From: Seminavis robusta
Lineage: Eukaryota > Bacillariophyta > Bacillariophyceae > Naviculales > Naviculaceae
Assembly: GCA_903772945.1 (NCBI GenBank)
Contig: CAICTM010000025.1
Coordinates: 1 to 64,000, forward strand
Length of the DNA: 64,000 nucleotides
Reading direction: 5' to 3'
Below, piece by piece: positions 21,452-33,138 of the stretch (the stretch's first letter is position 1; each line of letters begins with the position of its first letter). Below the pieces are notes generated by a model. The model was not told where the DNA came from. It was given only the letters and a program-made list of their open reading frames with translations, and did not search any database. The position numbers and the translations under genes were made by a program.

Positions 21452-24400
21452 TTACAGATCCACTGCATTGTCCAGACTGCGCGTTGCATGTTGGGCGGCC
21501 ACGACGCTGTACACGCAAACAGCAAACACCACTGCGGCCACAACGGCAACCTCTGCCAATACACTCGCTCCTCTATGTTGCTTTTCTTGTTTGTTGTATT
21601 TGTGGTTGTGCCCGGTATTGAAGTGCAGCGGGACAAAGCTGACACGCCTGAAGTCTGCTGTGTTGCTTCGGTGCTCGTTCTCAAGGCGCAGAAATCCCCA
21701 AATGGTTCGCCGAAACAGTTCGAGCATCATTACCAATGCGGTCAAGTAGGCAGGTACTTCAAACCTGGCGCCTGATTGTGGGGGCAGGAGTGTCAGAACC
21801 CACATAAAACGAAGGACTTCCAAGCGCATACCGAGGAGACCGAGGAGTAACAAAAATTGAGATGCAAATTTCGATGTCAGAAGTTCGTAACGTGCAACTG
21901 GCTGGCACTCACCTAGATCCAGCGCGATGACATAATAGTAGTAGATTCGCCTTGGATACATCAGCCTCGGACCTAGGAATTGATACTTCGGCACGCCAAG
22001 TCCCCAATCCATAAAAACGTCCCAAGTGAACGAGTAGAGCGACGACGCAACAAACACCGCCATCCAAAAGATTTGGAACATATTTATGCTGCGGTGCTCC
22101 GGGGATTTGTGCATGAGATACAGTGGATGGAATGCACCAAACAGAGTCACTGTCTGGGACAAGGCATATTTTGAAGCGTTTGCGAGATGAGGCCACCGCT
22201 TTCCTGCGTCGTGCAAACAGTCACAGAGATAGTGATGAGCACCTTTCCTTTCAAGCGTTGATCACCTCCTGACATTATATTCAAAACGTACCAGTATCAT
22301 GGAACTTCCGCAAACATTGGTTGAAACGGAACAAAAGTGGTAGGAGGCACAGCAGAGGCATGAGCACGTTCTTGTACCAAAACGAGTGAGCCCATTCATG
22401 TTTTGTTGAAGCATGGAGGTCTTCACTTATGAGCCAGTCACCGGAAAAGAGAAAGCATATGGTCCACGCAATGTCCTGGAACACTTTTACCATCGAGGTG
22501 AAGATATCCCCAACGTAACCATGATAGAACGACGGCGACGTTGATGGCGCAGAAACCAGGGCCCAAATAGATTTCCACATTGGGCCTCTTGTGCGTAAAG
22601 GGAAGACCAGGTTGTACACAGTGTACAGCACCAAAATCAGCGGAAACGCACCCGACGGAACAACGGCGGGAATGTCGTGGGCTCCAGCCTGAAGGAGAAA
22701 AAGAGGGAAAATATGCGACTCAGACTGTGACCTTATGCAGGTTGCCACATAGGATAACGCGTACCTTGTAATAGAGTAGCATACACCAAAGAAAGATGAG
22801 TGTGTTGTCGACTGCTTCATTGAAGATTGCAATGGGACTGGATACAATTCTTGGGTCGAAATCAAACAGATAAATGTAGTTCACTCTTTCGGGGGGAGAA
22901 ACAAAAGCAAAAATGACCCCGAAACCGCCGTGAGGGAAATCTAAACGCAGAAACACCAGAGGGCGACCAAGCCGCGAACTCCGTAACCGACTTACCTGTG
23001 TCGTGTCCATACAAAGACACTACAACCCCAGAACCATTGCAATAGCAACAATCCTCCACAGGCACGGAAAACTGGGAATGCGGTTCGTCCACCGATGGTC
23101 GAGTGTCCGCTCGCCACGAACCCCCATATGCAGTCCCAGCAGACCCACAGTCCCAAGACTGCACACATTCCCATCCGATATCCAAGTCTGTAATGCATCA
23201 TCAGTGTAGAGACCGTGTGTGTCTGTGAGTTTTCAAGTTTCAACATGCGATCACTCGCTGTTGATTAAAACTCACCGCAACTGTGACCAATCCGTCTCCA
23301 ATCCATCACCTCGCTTGGGCAAGAGCTGCGCGTAGGCTTCTCGATGATTGCCATCGCAGAACCAATTGGCATATCGTAGCTCCAATCGTTCGGCCATTTG
23401 TTCCACTGCTTTGCCCTCGTTGCAAATGGCCGTTGCTTTGGTGAGTTCCTTGAATCTTCCCTTTGCGTGCGGCAATGATTTGTCGTGCTTCTTGATAATT
23501 TTGACGAATCCAGTGTAATTCATAATAGCAAAGTTATGCAATAGTTTGGCCGTGCGGTATTGATCGACCAGTGCTCGTTGAATGGAATCTGCTTCGGCAA
23601 TCTTTTTGACCAATTTCTTGTCGCGGACCAACGAATCTGGGTCATCATCAAGTTCATCGACATCGAGTACTTTTTGTGGTTTTTCTTTTTTTGGGACCGG
23701 TTCTTCCGGTCTCGAGCCAGTGCGCTTGATACGAGCTACCAGATCTCTCCAATCCAAGGATGGCAATTTTGAATGTCTCTGTTTTCGGGAAGAGGGTGGC
23801 AACGGTGAAAGCGTATCATCTACCAATCCATGCTGGTCTTCGTCTTCACCATCCTTATGCTTGTCGCCTTCATACTGGTCTCGCAATGATGTGACAACGT
23901 TTTCCGTGAGTAGGGCCAATCTTTTTTCCAGTTCTTCCACTTTGGAATCGTAAAAACCATTGACTTTGGCTACCTGTCACCATCCAAGATCCAGAGGTAA
24001 TAACCAGCCCAAGTAAGAAACATTCAAGCGCTAAGACTTTCTCCTTGATACAACTCTGTAGCTTTTGGATTCATTCTTACCTCCTGCATGACTTGGGTAT
24101 CAAATTCCTGTTCTGTGGCTCCAATTTCTGCCAGAGCATCTCGCAATTGAGTTTCGTATTGCTTTTCAAAGTACTTGGACACACTGGACACGGCCAAGCT
24201 GAGCACTCCATGAACGGAATTTCGAGGAGATCTATCGCTGCTGAGTGATCCTCGCGATCCATAGGACATGTTACCTTCGGAATCAACGCGTTTTTGGTGC
24301 TTGTCGGGAGTGGATTGTGCGAGCAATTTGGTCTTTTCATCGACCTTACTGTTGTTGTTGTTGTTGATATCGAGACTGTTTCCTGAGATGCTTTCCTTGA

Positions 24401-24641
24401 CCAATCCACTTAGTTTTTCCGAAGACATGGGCGGTGTTTTGGTAATAAAGGTATGGACTCCCTTATCAAAATTGGCCTTGATTTCCTTCGCTAATTCTGG
24501 TTTCTTTTCGGCTTGTTCTTGGTATCTCTTAGAGGCTTGCTTGCCCTTTTTCAGTAGCGCCTTTAGGAGATCATAGTTGATGTAATGATTGCTCCATTCA
24601 GAGACTCGGTTATCTTGTAGCTTCAGGCCAAACTCTACCAT
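21452..24641 (-). CDS. XPR1: SPX-EXS phosphate exporter, XPR1/PHO1/SYG1 family
   Basis: Seven exons are inferred: 24641-24081, 23973-23276, 23187-22996, 22885-22765, 22688-22292, 22203-21913 and 21816-21452. All junctions are GT-AG, all phases agree, and the total is 874 residues. Exons 1-2 encode an SPX domain (start MVEFGLKLQDNRVSEWSNHY, INYDLLKALLKKGKQ, and the later NYTGFVKIIKKHDK near residue 338), split by Asn/Ser-rich low complexity. SPX domains sense inositol pyrophosphates. Exons 3-7 carry several hydrophobic segments and the EXS domain (IAWTICFLFSGDWLI; LENEHRSNTADFRRVSFVPLHF near the C-terminus). The family exports phosphate across the plasma or internal membranes. The last intron (21817-21912, 96 bp) is a multiple of three with no in-frame stop; it is called an intron because removal restores the family's DxxLRFxW core. 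Confidence 0.9.
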
Positions 24642-26122
24642 CTTTGGTCCGTCTTCCTTCGCTTTATCTTGGCCTCAATAACAGATATTGGATGGACTGG
24701 ACAAGTCTGATCCAAGGTACATGTAGTTTGTTGTGGGTTTCTTGTGACTATTAGAGGCACTTGTAGAAAAGACCCTTTTGTCTGCAGGCAAAGGCAGGTG
24801 AGTGACTCTTCCTTGTCCTCCACAGAGAGCCTAAAGGCAAAGATCTTTCGCAGCAGAAGTCCGTTCAACTCAGCTCAACAAAAACTGCAAATGCACCTTG
24901 TAGAGCTTGACGTGAGAGAAGCCAGAAGGAGGCGGAGTATGATTGCCGGAAGCCGGAAGCAAAAGAAAAATGAGATCAATGACTTCTTTAGCAAAAAACA
25001 GAACTCTTTGCATTGCGAGAATTTGAGGTCCGCCCATCTCAGTGGTGTCAAAGTGCGTTGGAGTTCTCACCAGTAAGACAGGTTTAGAAGGGTAGCTTAG
25101 GTAAAGGTAGGATTAAGGTTATATTTTACTCTTTATTTTTGTATAAAAACTATAATTTACCGCATCTACCGAATCTCCAAAGTTGTCTTCCAGGAGCGGC
25201 TCCGTTGACGTTTGATGACATCAACAGGACACGTCACCGGAGGACCCAAAGTCCAGATACCGAAACACTGCTGTGGACGTCATCAAAGTACACATGTAAG
25301 TGTTTCAATGGTCCTGCCACTGGAAACGGGATGCAGACTTTCCTCCTCGATGTTTCTTGTGCCTTGGATGTGGATTCTTAAAGCAGGTCTCAGCCGAGGG
25401 GTCCCAACCTACATGTACACCCCAATTCAGACTACCGGTACCGTAGGGCAAGCTCTGGCCATGAGTCAGGTGGTTTTAGAGAATCATTGTGGAAAGCTGC
25501 ACGCAAAGCAAGCACCCACGGAACCATGGATCTGTGACTACCTGGCTGGTCGCTCAGAGGCAGTATGAGCCCCGCTATTCTCATTGTTTGCAAGCACCTA
25601 TAATATGTAAAAAAACAGAAAAGGCTGCATCACAGCTACAACCCAGCTGATTGTTGAATGTTTCCTCCAGGATCTACTGGCATCTCAAAAAAACCACACC
25701 TGAACGAACACCAGAACCCACTCCATCCAGTTCCCCACACCTACTATTAGACCAACACCAGAGCCCACTCCAGGCCCATCTCAACTCCTGGACCAAGTCC
25801 TGGACCACGTCCTGCACCGATGCCACCAACCAACTCACTCGAGTAGGTACCGGTACTACCCGGTCGGTCTCCAGGGCCTGGCGCTATATTTGTTCGCCAC
25901 CTTGCTGGCTTTTTGAAAAGATCCAAAATCTTTCCACAAGCTTCGAGGGCTCCTCCAACCTCCAACGGGCAAAAGCATAAAAGCATCGTGTTGCAGTCGA
26001 CGGTCCACAAACAAAGCTTGCCAATACTTAGCAGCGTCTTGTACACGGATCTACTGTACTTTATATCTGATTGTGTGTGTGTGCGTGCGTGCTTGCCTTT
26101 CAGTTTGACTAGTTCCAAAGCC
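24642..26122. other. Long divergent intergenic region
   Basis: About 1.5 kb between the starts of the phosphate exporter and the aldo-keto reductase. Frames here look like noise. It holds ACCGGTACCG-type palindromes near 25428 and 25845, and a TG-rich tract near 26070 followed by TGCCTTTCAG, which could be the end of a 5' UTR intron of the reductase gene. Confidence 0.4.
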
Positions 26123-27199
26123 ATGGTAGAAGTGAATGCAATGAAGAGAGCAACTCGCAAACGTGTGCGTCGCACATCGGGCCTGGAAATGAATATTGCG
26201 CAGCATTTTTGGAACCTGTTGGCCGTGGCGGTGATTGGTTCGATCGTGGTGGCCTTTGTCTTGGTGCAGCAACACGAAGTCAAAGTGGCTCACCCTTTTC
26301 AAAACCCAAAGGCGGCCTTTCGTCTGTTACAACAAGACAAACCATTCCTGTTGTATGGAACAGCGTGGAAAGAAGACAAGACGGCCTATTACGTCCAAGA
26401 AGCCATTCGCGCCGGCTTTCGCTACATTGATACGGCTGCTCAGCCCAAGCATTACCGAGAAGCTGGAGTTGGAGAAGGATGGACGACGGCAGCCGCCGAG
26501 TTGAAACTGGATCGAGCCGAACTCTTTTTGCAAACCAAATTCTCGCCGCATCAAAAACCAGATGACAGCAACCAAAATGGTGCCACGCTGCCGTATGATC
26601 CCAATGCAGAACTGCGAGAACAAGTACAACAATCCGTAGAATCCAGTTTGAAAAACCTCAAAACAGACTATATCGATTCACTCGTCCTGCATTCGCCGCT
26701 GCGGACCATGGCCGAGACACTCACGGTGTGGAAAGCCATGGAAGAATTGGTCGACGATGGAACCGTCAAAATGCTAGGAGTCTCCAATTGCTACAATCTA
26801 GAAAAATTTGAAACCATTTTCCGTCAAGCCAAACACAAACCATGGGCATTGCAGAATCGGTTCTATGCCGACAGCAATTTCGATACCGACCTGCGACAAT
26901 TTTGTGCCAAGAACGGAATCAAATATCAATCCTTTTGGACGCTCACGGCAAATGGCAAGGCACTGCAAAGCCCGGAAATCAAGGACATGGCACAAAAACG
27001 TGACCTCACTCCACAAACACTCTTGTATGCCTTTTTGATGTCGCTCGGATATGGAACTCCCTTGTCGGGAACCAAAAGTGCCAAACACATGAAAGAAGAC
27101 GTCCTCGTAATGAAGCGATTACAGGATGGGGAAGTCATATTTCAAAATGAAGATCAGTTGCGAAAAATGGCACAGTTGTTGGGAATGCCGGCTTTGTAG
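26123..27199 (+). CDS. Membrane-anchored aldo-keto reductase
   Basis: A 358-residue protein from the first in-frame ATG (26123, context AAAGCCATGG); the frame is open upstream but has no earlier ATG. Residues 1-30 are basic, followed by one hydrophobic segment (LLAVAVIGSIVVAFVLV), so the enzyme domain is probably anchored as a type II membrane protein. The AKR tetrad is complete: D103 (RYIDTA), Y111 (HYREAG), K139 (LQTKF) and H190 (LVLHSP), with GVSNCYNL following in the usual place. The family reduces aldehydes and ketones with NADPH. The substrate is unknown; the late NADPH-binding region (SGTKSAKHMKED) is looser than in classical AKRs. Confidence 0.85.
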   Translation: MVEVNAMKRATRKRVRRTSGLEMNIAQHFWNLLAVAVIGSIVVAFVLVQQHEVKVAHPFQNPKAAFRLLQQDKPFLLYGTAWKEDKTAYYVQEAIRAGFRYIDTAAQPKHYREAGVGEGWTTAAAELKLDRAELFLQTKFSPHQKPDDSNQNGATLPYDPNAELREQVQQSVESSLKNLKTDYIDSLVLHSPLRTMAETLTVWKAMEELVDDGTVKMLGVSNCYNLEKFETIFRQAKHKPWALQNRFYADSNFDTDLRQFCAKNGIKYQSFWTLTANGKALQSPEIKDMAQKRDLTPQTLLYAFLMSLGYGTPLSGTKSAKHMKEDVLVMKRLQDGEVIFQNEDQLRKMAQLLGMPAL

Positions 27200-28072
27200 T
27201 GCAAGTTAAAGAATGCAACTGCTTGTAACATGCCGACCTCAAACACAAAAAGGGATCTGAGTGAAAGTTGTTTCGTTAAAAAGATAGAATTGAAGACATC
27301 AGATACTCTTGATTAAATCGAATCATTCATACAAAATGAGCGTCCGTTTCGTTACGACCAAGCACTGTCTAGGTACCATACACTTTGGCAGGACGGACCC
27401 ACAGGAGACCAAACTCCTGGACTTCACCCTGGATCCATCTAGTAGGCCCCCTTCCCGGCCCGAAATGACCAAGATTCCTGCTGTGTGTAGCTCGGCTGGA
27501 GAAGAGACTCAATCACCACAGCTACCGGTACCGGTAGGTACCGTACGAGCTGTGCGTGCAATAAATTAAAATAGTGGAAACGAAGGCTCCTTTTAAAACT
27601 ACCAATCTATTGGTAGTCAAAGCAAAACCTCAAAAATCGCCTTCGCGCACACAGCTCTAGCCAGCTAGTTGTTTTGTGGCCAGGGGCAAGAATACAATCG
27701 CTCCAGGTGGTACATGTTGCTGGGAAGGAGGAGCTGAAGGAGGAATGCTTGCATGGATTGAAGGGATTGAATCTTGAGCGTCAAAAGATAGATTTGGTGT
27801 CGAGCGGTACCCGTAGTGCCTCTGAAGTGGTACGGTACTCAAAGATCTCCACAAGGCACGGCTGAACCAAAGATCCTGGCACTTCAACCCACTACCGCAC
27901 TTGGCTACCTTGACACCCGATCTGACAAATCAAAAAGCAAAGAGGACCTGTTGAATGATATGCCAGGCCCCATCATCTTCCTCGGCCTCACAATTAATCT
28001 CTACTAGAATAGCTACAGCATAGTTTCTTTCTCATTTTCTCGATTTTCTAAAGATCCAATCAACAGCACAAA
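27200..28072. other. Intergenic with ACCGGTACCGGT palindrome
   Basis: No convincing gene was found. A frame starting with Met at 27309 is compositionally poor and unrecognised. A perfect palindromic block (CTACCGGTACCGGTAG) lies at 27521-27536. Confidence 0.5.
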
Positions 28073-28648
28073 ATGGTTCAACTCAAGAGTCTTATCATCG
28101 CCACCTTCGTGACGGCTTCCTCTGGATTCTCTCTATTGGATAGCAAGGCACCACAGCCAACAACCACCGCGGGAACGGACCGTCGTTCCTTGCTGCTCGG
28201 AGGAGCTGCTGCTTTGATATCTGCTGCAACTGTCACCGCCGCCAACCCACAACCTGCCAATGCTGCACTGGGAGCAGGCACACCTGTCGGAAGAGAAATT
28301 GGCACTTTCAACTCACTAATCGACAACCTCAAGAACATCGATCTCGGAGGAGGTCTCGATGCGTCAAAGCTGAATGAGCCAAGTGTTCCATTCAGTGAAT
28401 TTGGTGAAAAGTTAAAAAACGGTGAGGTAGCTTTTGTTGAGTTCATGGCGCCCAGTGGAGATGTGGCCTACGCTACCTTCAAAGGAAAGAAAGATAAAGA
28501 GGAGAGGATCCGTATTGGCCAAGGATACCCCATCAGCAAGAAGGGATCTTGGAGTAGCCCAGACTATGTCATTCGAGCCGTCAGCAACTTTGGCGTCCCC
28601 TACAAATTCACAGTCCCCGCATTGGCCAAGTACAACAAGAAAAAATAA
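28073..28648 (+). CDS. Thylakoid-lumen protein, 191 aa
   Basis: The N-terminus has the layered targeting of diatom lumen proteins: a signal peptide (LIIATFVTASSG) followed by Phe at the plastid-type cleavage site (ASSG-FSLL), then a twin-arginine lumen signal (DRRSLLLGGAAALISAATV) ending in PANA-A. The mature part is about 125 residues. It includes VPFSEFGEKLKNGEVAFVEF, which is weakly reminiscent of the FtsH extracellular domain fold (inference only), and ends in basic KYNKKK. A four-membrane route and Tat export are inferred from family knowledge. The exact role is unknown. It converges on the reductase-acyltransferase gene with a 297-bp spacer. Confidence 0.8.
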   Translation: MVQLKSLIIATFVTASSGFSLLDSKAPQPTTTAGTDRRSLLLGGAAALISAATVTAANPQPANAALGAGTPVGREIGTFNSLIDNLKNIDLGGGLDASKLNEPSVPFSEFGEKLKNGEVAFVEFMAPSGDVAYATFKGKKDKEERIRIGQGYPISKKGSWSSPDYVIRAVSNFGVPYKFTVPALAKYNKKK

Positions 28649-28945
28649 ACCAGCAGTTAGTTGTTCATGCACATGATGAAGCCAGGCTGAGCGCCATTCT
28701 CCAGAGTACATGTGCCATTGAAGAACGCAATGAGGGGCACGAGAGCAACTCCATCCATACAGTGCAAAAGGCAGTCGCAAGAATATTCGAAGTTGCTATT
28801 CTTTCTAAGTTATTCTTCTACTAGTCCTATCTTTCTTCATTTCACAAAGCACATACACACATACTAGCATCAGCTGTCAATCATTGGCAAGCCTGTTCCT
28901 TCGATGGTCCAATTAGAGCCCCATCACGGCAAGCAAGATTCCTCT

Positions 28946-31900
28946 CTAGTAGCTGTAGTAGTCCTTCTTCTCTTCACAGGTCCCAGTTCCAACAGAAGCC
29001 AAAGTCTTACCAAGGGCAATGGAGGCAGCTGCTTCAAAGATAAAGGAACTTGCTGCTTCTTTCAATTCGCCGTCGAGAGATTCCATTTCCTTGACCAGCT
29101 CCTCCCTGGTGGGATTGACTTTGTTCTTCTCGTGCAGTGAGAGCTTGGCCCTGGTGGCCAAATAGTCGGCTGAATCAAACACAGAGCAGATTGCCTTTAG
29201 GACAGCTTCTATCTCGCCGTTTCGGGGGGCGCTGCTTGGGACAACTTGGCCACCGGCCATATAGCTAGCCCAGTCGGGATGCGACTCATTCAGGTAGGGG
29301 GCAAAGTTGGGGATCCATTGCTTGTGAAGGTTCCAGTTGCCTGGGCTTGGCGGAGGCGTCAAAGGCTGGGACTGAGAATCCTCGTCGTCGGAACTGCAGT
29401 CACTGACGCTAACACCAAGTGTCTTGGCAGCACCTATGAGTGTCTCAGTTGGAATTTTCAAATCAGCCTCAGCAGCTGCAAGATGAGTGCTGGAAATCGA
29501 CGACAGACGGCAGTGCTCACGCTCAACGTTGCGAATCAGAGATTGGAAGTCCGATTGGACACTCAGCTTGCTGGGTTCACCAAAGGAGATCTTGACACCA
29601 CTGAATGCTTTGCAGTGCTTGCCTTCGATGCAGACCTTCCAGTAGAGCGACAACATATCCCAGATTCCAAGGTCGGTTGCATTTCCAAAGTCTTGCTTCT
29701 TGAGATCACTTTCCTTGACTCGGTCGTAATCCATGCAAAGAGGAACCACTGTGTAGTCTTGCTTGCCAGCACTGTTCACGAGGGAACGAAGGAAAGTCTC
29801 CGATGCAGGTGAGTCTTGAAGCGTTGCGGCCAGAGTCACGTGACGGTCGTATTGAGACTTGATCTCCGCGAGCTTGTCGCCAAGCCTTTCGTCTTCAAAG
29901 TCAGACTGACCAACGGTAGCAGGGACATCGATTCCGAGGGCTGCCGTGGAGAAGGCTACAAACTTGGTCAAGACATCGTCAATTGGAGACTCATTCTTGG
30001 AAGCAAGCAACACGCAATGTTTCCTTTCCGTAGCAGTTGGTTCAAGTTCCATCATGGTGGTTGAGACAGGTCCCAATGTAGTAATGTCAACAGAGGCGCT
30101 TCCATGGGTTTCCCTGAGGATCTTGCAACTGAGGTAGGCTTTCATCCTATTGGCAAAGTCCTTGCTCGGGAAAGTCAATGCCCACCAAAGATCAAATCTA
30201 CCTTGTGGGAGAAGCTCCGTCTCTCCAAGGCCTTCCACGGTGTTTGGGAAGAGCGACTCCCAAAATGAATGCGTGGCCTTGAACAAGCTAGCACAGTACT
30301 GGTAATTCTCAAAGGTTTCTGGCACATCAAAACTGCTTTCAAAGTAGTATTCTCGTCCCATGTAAGGCTTGTAGAGTGCGAGCATGTCAGAGAATCGAAG
30401 GAGCTTGACAACTGGAACTTGCTCCAGGATAGATTTGATGCCCAGGGTCTTCACGGTCCAGCAAACCAGCTGCAAGACATAGAGTGGACCAAGGTTGAAG
30501 ATCAGGTGCAGGATTGGGAACAGTTGGGGGATCTTGTACACAGTATTGATGAGGGCGAAGGAAATGGCATTTTCCGTAGCGGAGAAGTGGTGTTTCATCA
30601 CAGCCGAGGGAAGACACACGTTGGCCATAAGCATTCCATCAATGCATTGACGTGGGGACTTGTGCGACCAGATCAGGTTCCGGATACTGACTGGGGTCTC
30701 ACCACTCGGCTTGACTGTTGCGGGTGAAGGTGTGATCATGGCGTGAATGATAGCAACAGCGACAACATCAACGGGAACCATGGGGATACCCCGCTTTGTC
30801 AATGGGGCGAATCGGATGACACGTGTGCCCCAGAGAAGGAGCAAAGCAGTAATGGTAGAAGGTTTCTCGCCATTCCAGCCTGTATATTGTACGGTGGTCA
30901 GAAAAGATGCAGAATGGTGTGAGAACAAACTGATGGGAAAGTGTTGTGGTATCGGCTGTTGACTTACCTGGTTCGGGGAGCGCCCAAGCAGGACCTACAA
31001 TAGCAGGACGAACAATCTTGAGCTCCATCTGCTTGTTGTTGCGAACAACAAGGTGCTCTGCAACACACTTGGTGAAGACGTAGTTGTTAGGAAAGGCCAT
31101 CTCCTCCTTGACGGCCAAAGCAAGCTTCTGGTCCCCGCGCATAGAATCGTAGAGAGCCTGAGGGTCATACTTCCCGAGAGAGAAGAGCTGCTCTGCCATT
31201 GGTGCTTCATCGGAACCGTGTCCTGGGTTCACAAAGGCGGTGGAACAGTGAACAAAGCGCCTGCAAGAAGGCCACTGTTGAGCCAGACCCTGCAGCTGAA
31301 GCGCAGGTGAAATATTGATTCCAGCCGAGTCAGCAAGTGGGCGGTTGAAGTTCACATCAGCAGCACAATGGACTACATGAGTGATCTTGGCACCAGCAAG
31401 CATCTCCAGCGTTTCCTCTGACATTCCACAGTTGACTTCCTGGAGGTCACCCGATTGTGCTGCGATAACCACCTCGTCCCATTCCTTGGTGTACGGTGCG
31501 AACATCGGTTCATCTCTGAGCTTCAGCAGTCGTTGAGCTGCACTGAGGTTCTTTCGGGCCTTTGCACGGGCCATGACATACACCTTGTGCTGAACTTTCT
31601 TTCCAGTTGCCGCTTCGCCATTCGCAATCTCACGAAGAAGCTGGAATAGAAAAGCCCGGCCAACGTATCCTGTCACGCCAGTAAGTAGTATGTTGTAGCT
31701 TTCATCTTTGCTAAGAATTTCCTCCTTCCACATTTGGCTCAAGCCTTCAGGGTTTGCAATCTTGTCCAAGTCAACAACCCATTCGGCAGGGGCTGTCTTT
31801 CTGGACATTGCCGCCAAGTGTTTCGTCATTGGGGAACATTCTCGGAGTTTCTGTCCGTTGTAGTAGTTGACAAACCAGACCAGCGAGGTCAAAAAGCCAA

Positions 31901-32069
31901 GTACCATTGCAAAGGCAGTGCTCATGTAGGTAACCGGCAATGATCCAAGAGGGAGACCACGAGACCATAGCGCTCCTAGAATCAGCCCAGCTACGATGAG
32001 AGCCGTCGAAATGCTTTTCCCCTGGCGAGTTTTCTCGGGGGTAGAAGAAGTTTGGGTGATGCTGCACAT
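28946..32069 (-). CDS. Fatty acyl-CoA reductase/acyltransferase fusion, copy 1 (degenerate acyltransferase)
   Basis: Two exons (32069-30968, 30879-28946) are joined across an 88-bp GT-AG intron that splits the Gly of EPG/WNG, giving 1,011 residues. The frame is open to an ATG at 32351, but MCSITQ at 32069 matches the start of copy 2 and is preferred. Order: two membrane segments; the NAD-binding reductase motif TGVTGYVG near residue 130; HCSTAFVN; catalytic YVFTK at Y330; the reductase C-terminal region; a DHAP/glycerol-3-phosphate acyltransferase-like domain (about 610-860); and a tail of about 165 residues. The acyltransferase H(x4)D motif reads NESPID, with Asn663 in place of His, and the later EG motif is QD. 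The acyltransferase is therefore probably inactive, while the reductase looks intact. Copies 2 and 3 lie downstream on the other strand. Confidence 0.88.
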
Positions 32070-33138
32070 GTTTGCTTCGATTGTCCAATTTATGAGATCG
32101 TTTTTCTTTCTTTGGGATTGTGGTAACAAGGACCGCTGCAGCAAAGCTTTGGCACTCCTGGAAGAACAACTTGGACTGCTGCGATCCCACTTGGCTTTGC
32201 GGACATTCTCTGTCTTTGCTTGTTCTGGTTCCCTGCTTGTTAGTTTAGGCACGATTAAAGCATCATCCGTGACCGATACCCGAAGTGCCCAAGTGCTGGC
32301 TTCTGGTGGCAGATCTGGAGATTTCCGTGTTAAAAGCTGCGCCGATTTCATCAATCATCAGCGCGAAAGGATTTGGTGGGGCCGCAGGAGATCCTTTTGC
32401 CTCAGAGGCGCCATCGTCATTTCATCACGGATCTCCTTCATCCCTTCACATGGCGGGTCTCCACCCGCATGTGGCTCACTAAGTCTTTTGGTTGGCCGCT
32501 TTGCTCCGCTACTGGGTAATATTGATGGCTAGCTAGTAGCTTGTGCAGTAGGTTAACACTTATCTTTGATGGCTCTCGGTCACAGTTTTCTGATTTCCAC
32601 CGGTTTACTGAACATGCCACGCCACATTCCCTACTGGTACTACACATGTACCTATTATTAATAGCTTCCCATTTCCCATGACCTGACCGTGGAGGTACGG
32701 TGCCATTCCTTCTCCGTATTCATGAATAGTGCTGTACCACAAGACTTGCCTCTCGCCGAGCCTCTCTCGCCAAGGCCGATCGTAAGCAAAGATCTATCCA
32801 AGAATACTGTACTACTTTGGCTGCTTTCGCAACGAGCGAACTTGGGTCGATGTTACATGTAGAGACCCTCCAAGAGTTGGTGAGGGGACTACCGTACCGG
32901 GTTCTTGTGCTTGATAGAGAGAAGACGCGCAGCACTTGATACGCTGTGCACCGCTATACTAGTACATCATAGTAGATCTGGCTGCTCAGTCACCGGAACG
33001 AACCGTGGCTTGCTAGCTACATGTAGTAGTTTCCTTTGATCATTGCTGAGTTCAATTCTTTCTCTTATCATCTACAGGCCATATCACGCACTGCCAGCAA
33101 TATTGGAACCTCAATAATTGTATCGACTTCCGCTTCCA
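32070..33138. other. Intergenic between copy 1 and the cyclin
   Basis: The first 280 bp upstream of copy 1 stays open in its frame to an ATG at 32351, so this could be an N-terminal extension, but it matches nothing in the paralogs and is more likely 5' UTR. The rest (32355-33138) has no recognisable gene and several ACATGTA-like motifs (32644, 32858, 33018). Confidence 0.4.

Noticed and set aside
25747-26283. 178-residue frame on the minus strand
   Set aside because: It overlaps the start of the aldo-keto reductase, has no matching domain, and is better explained as an antisense shadow.
29246-29812. 188-residue frame on the plus strand
   Set aside because: It is antisense to exon 2 of reductase-acyltransferase copy 1; composition shows no independent coding signal.
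32070-32351. N-terminal extension of reductase-acyltransferase copy 1
   Set aside because: It is open in frame with an ATG at 32351, but it has no counterpart in the paralogs; Met at 32069 aligns with the start of copy 2.
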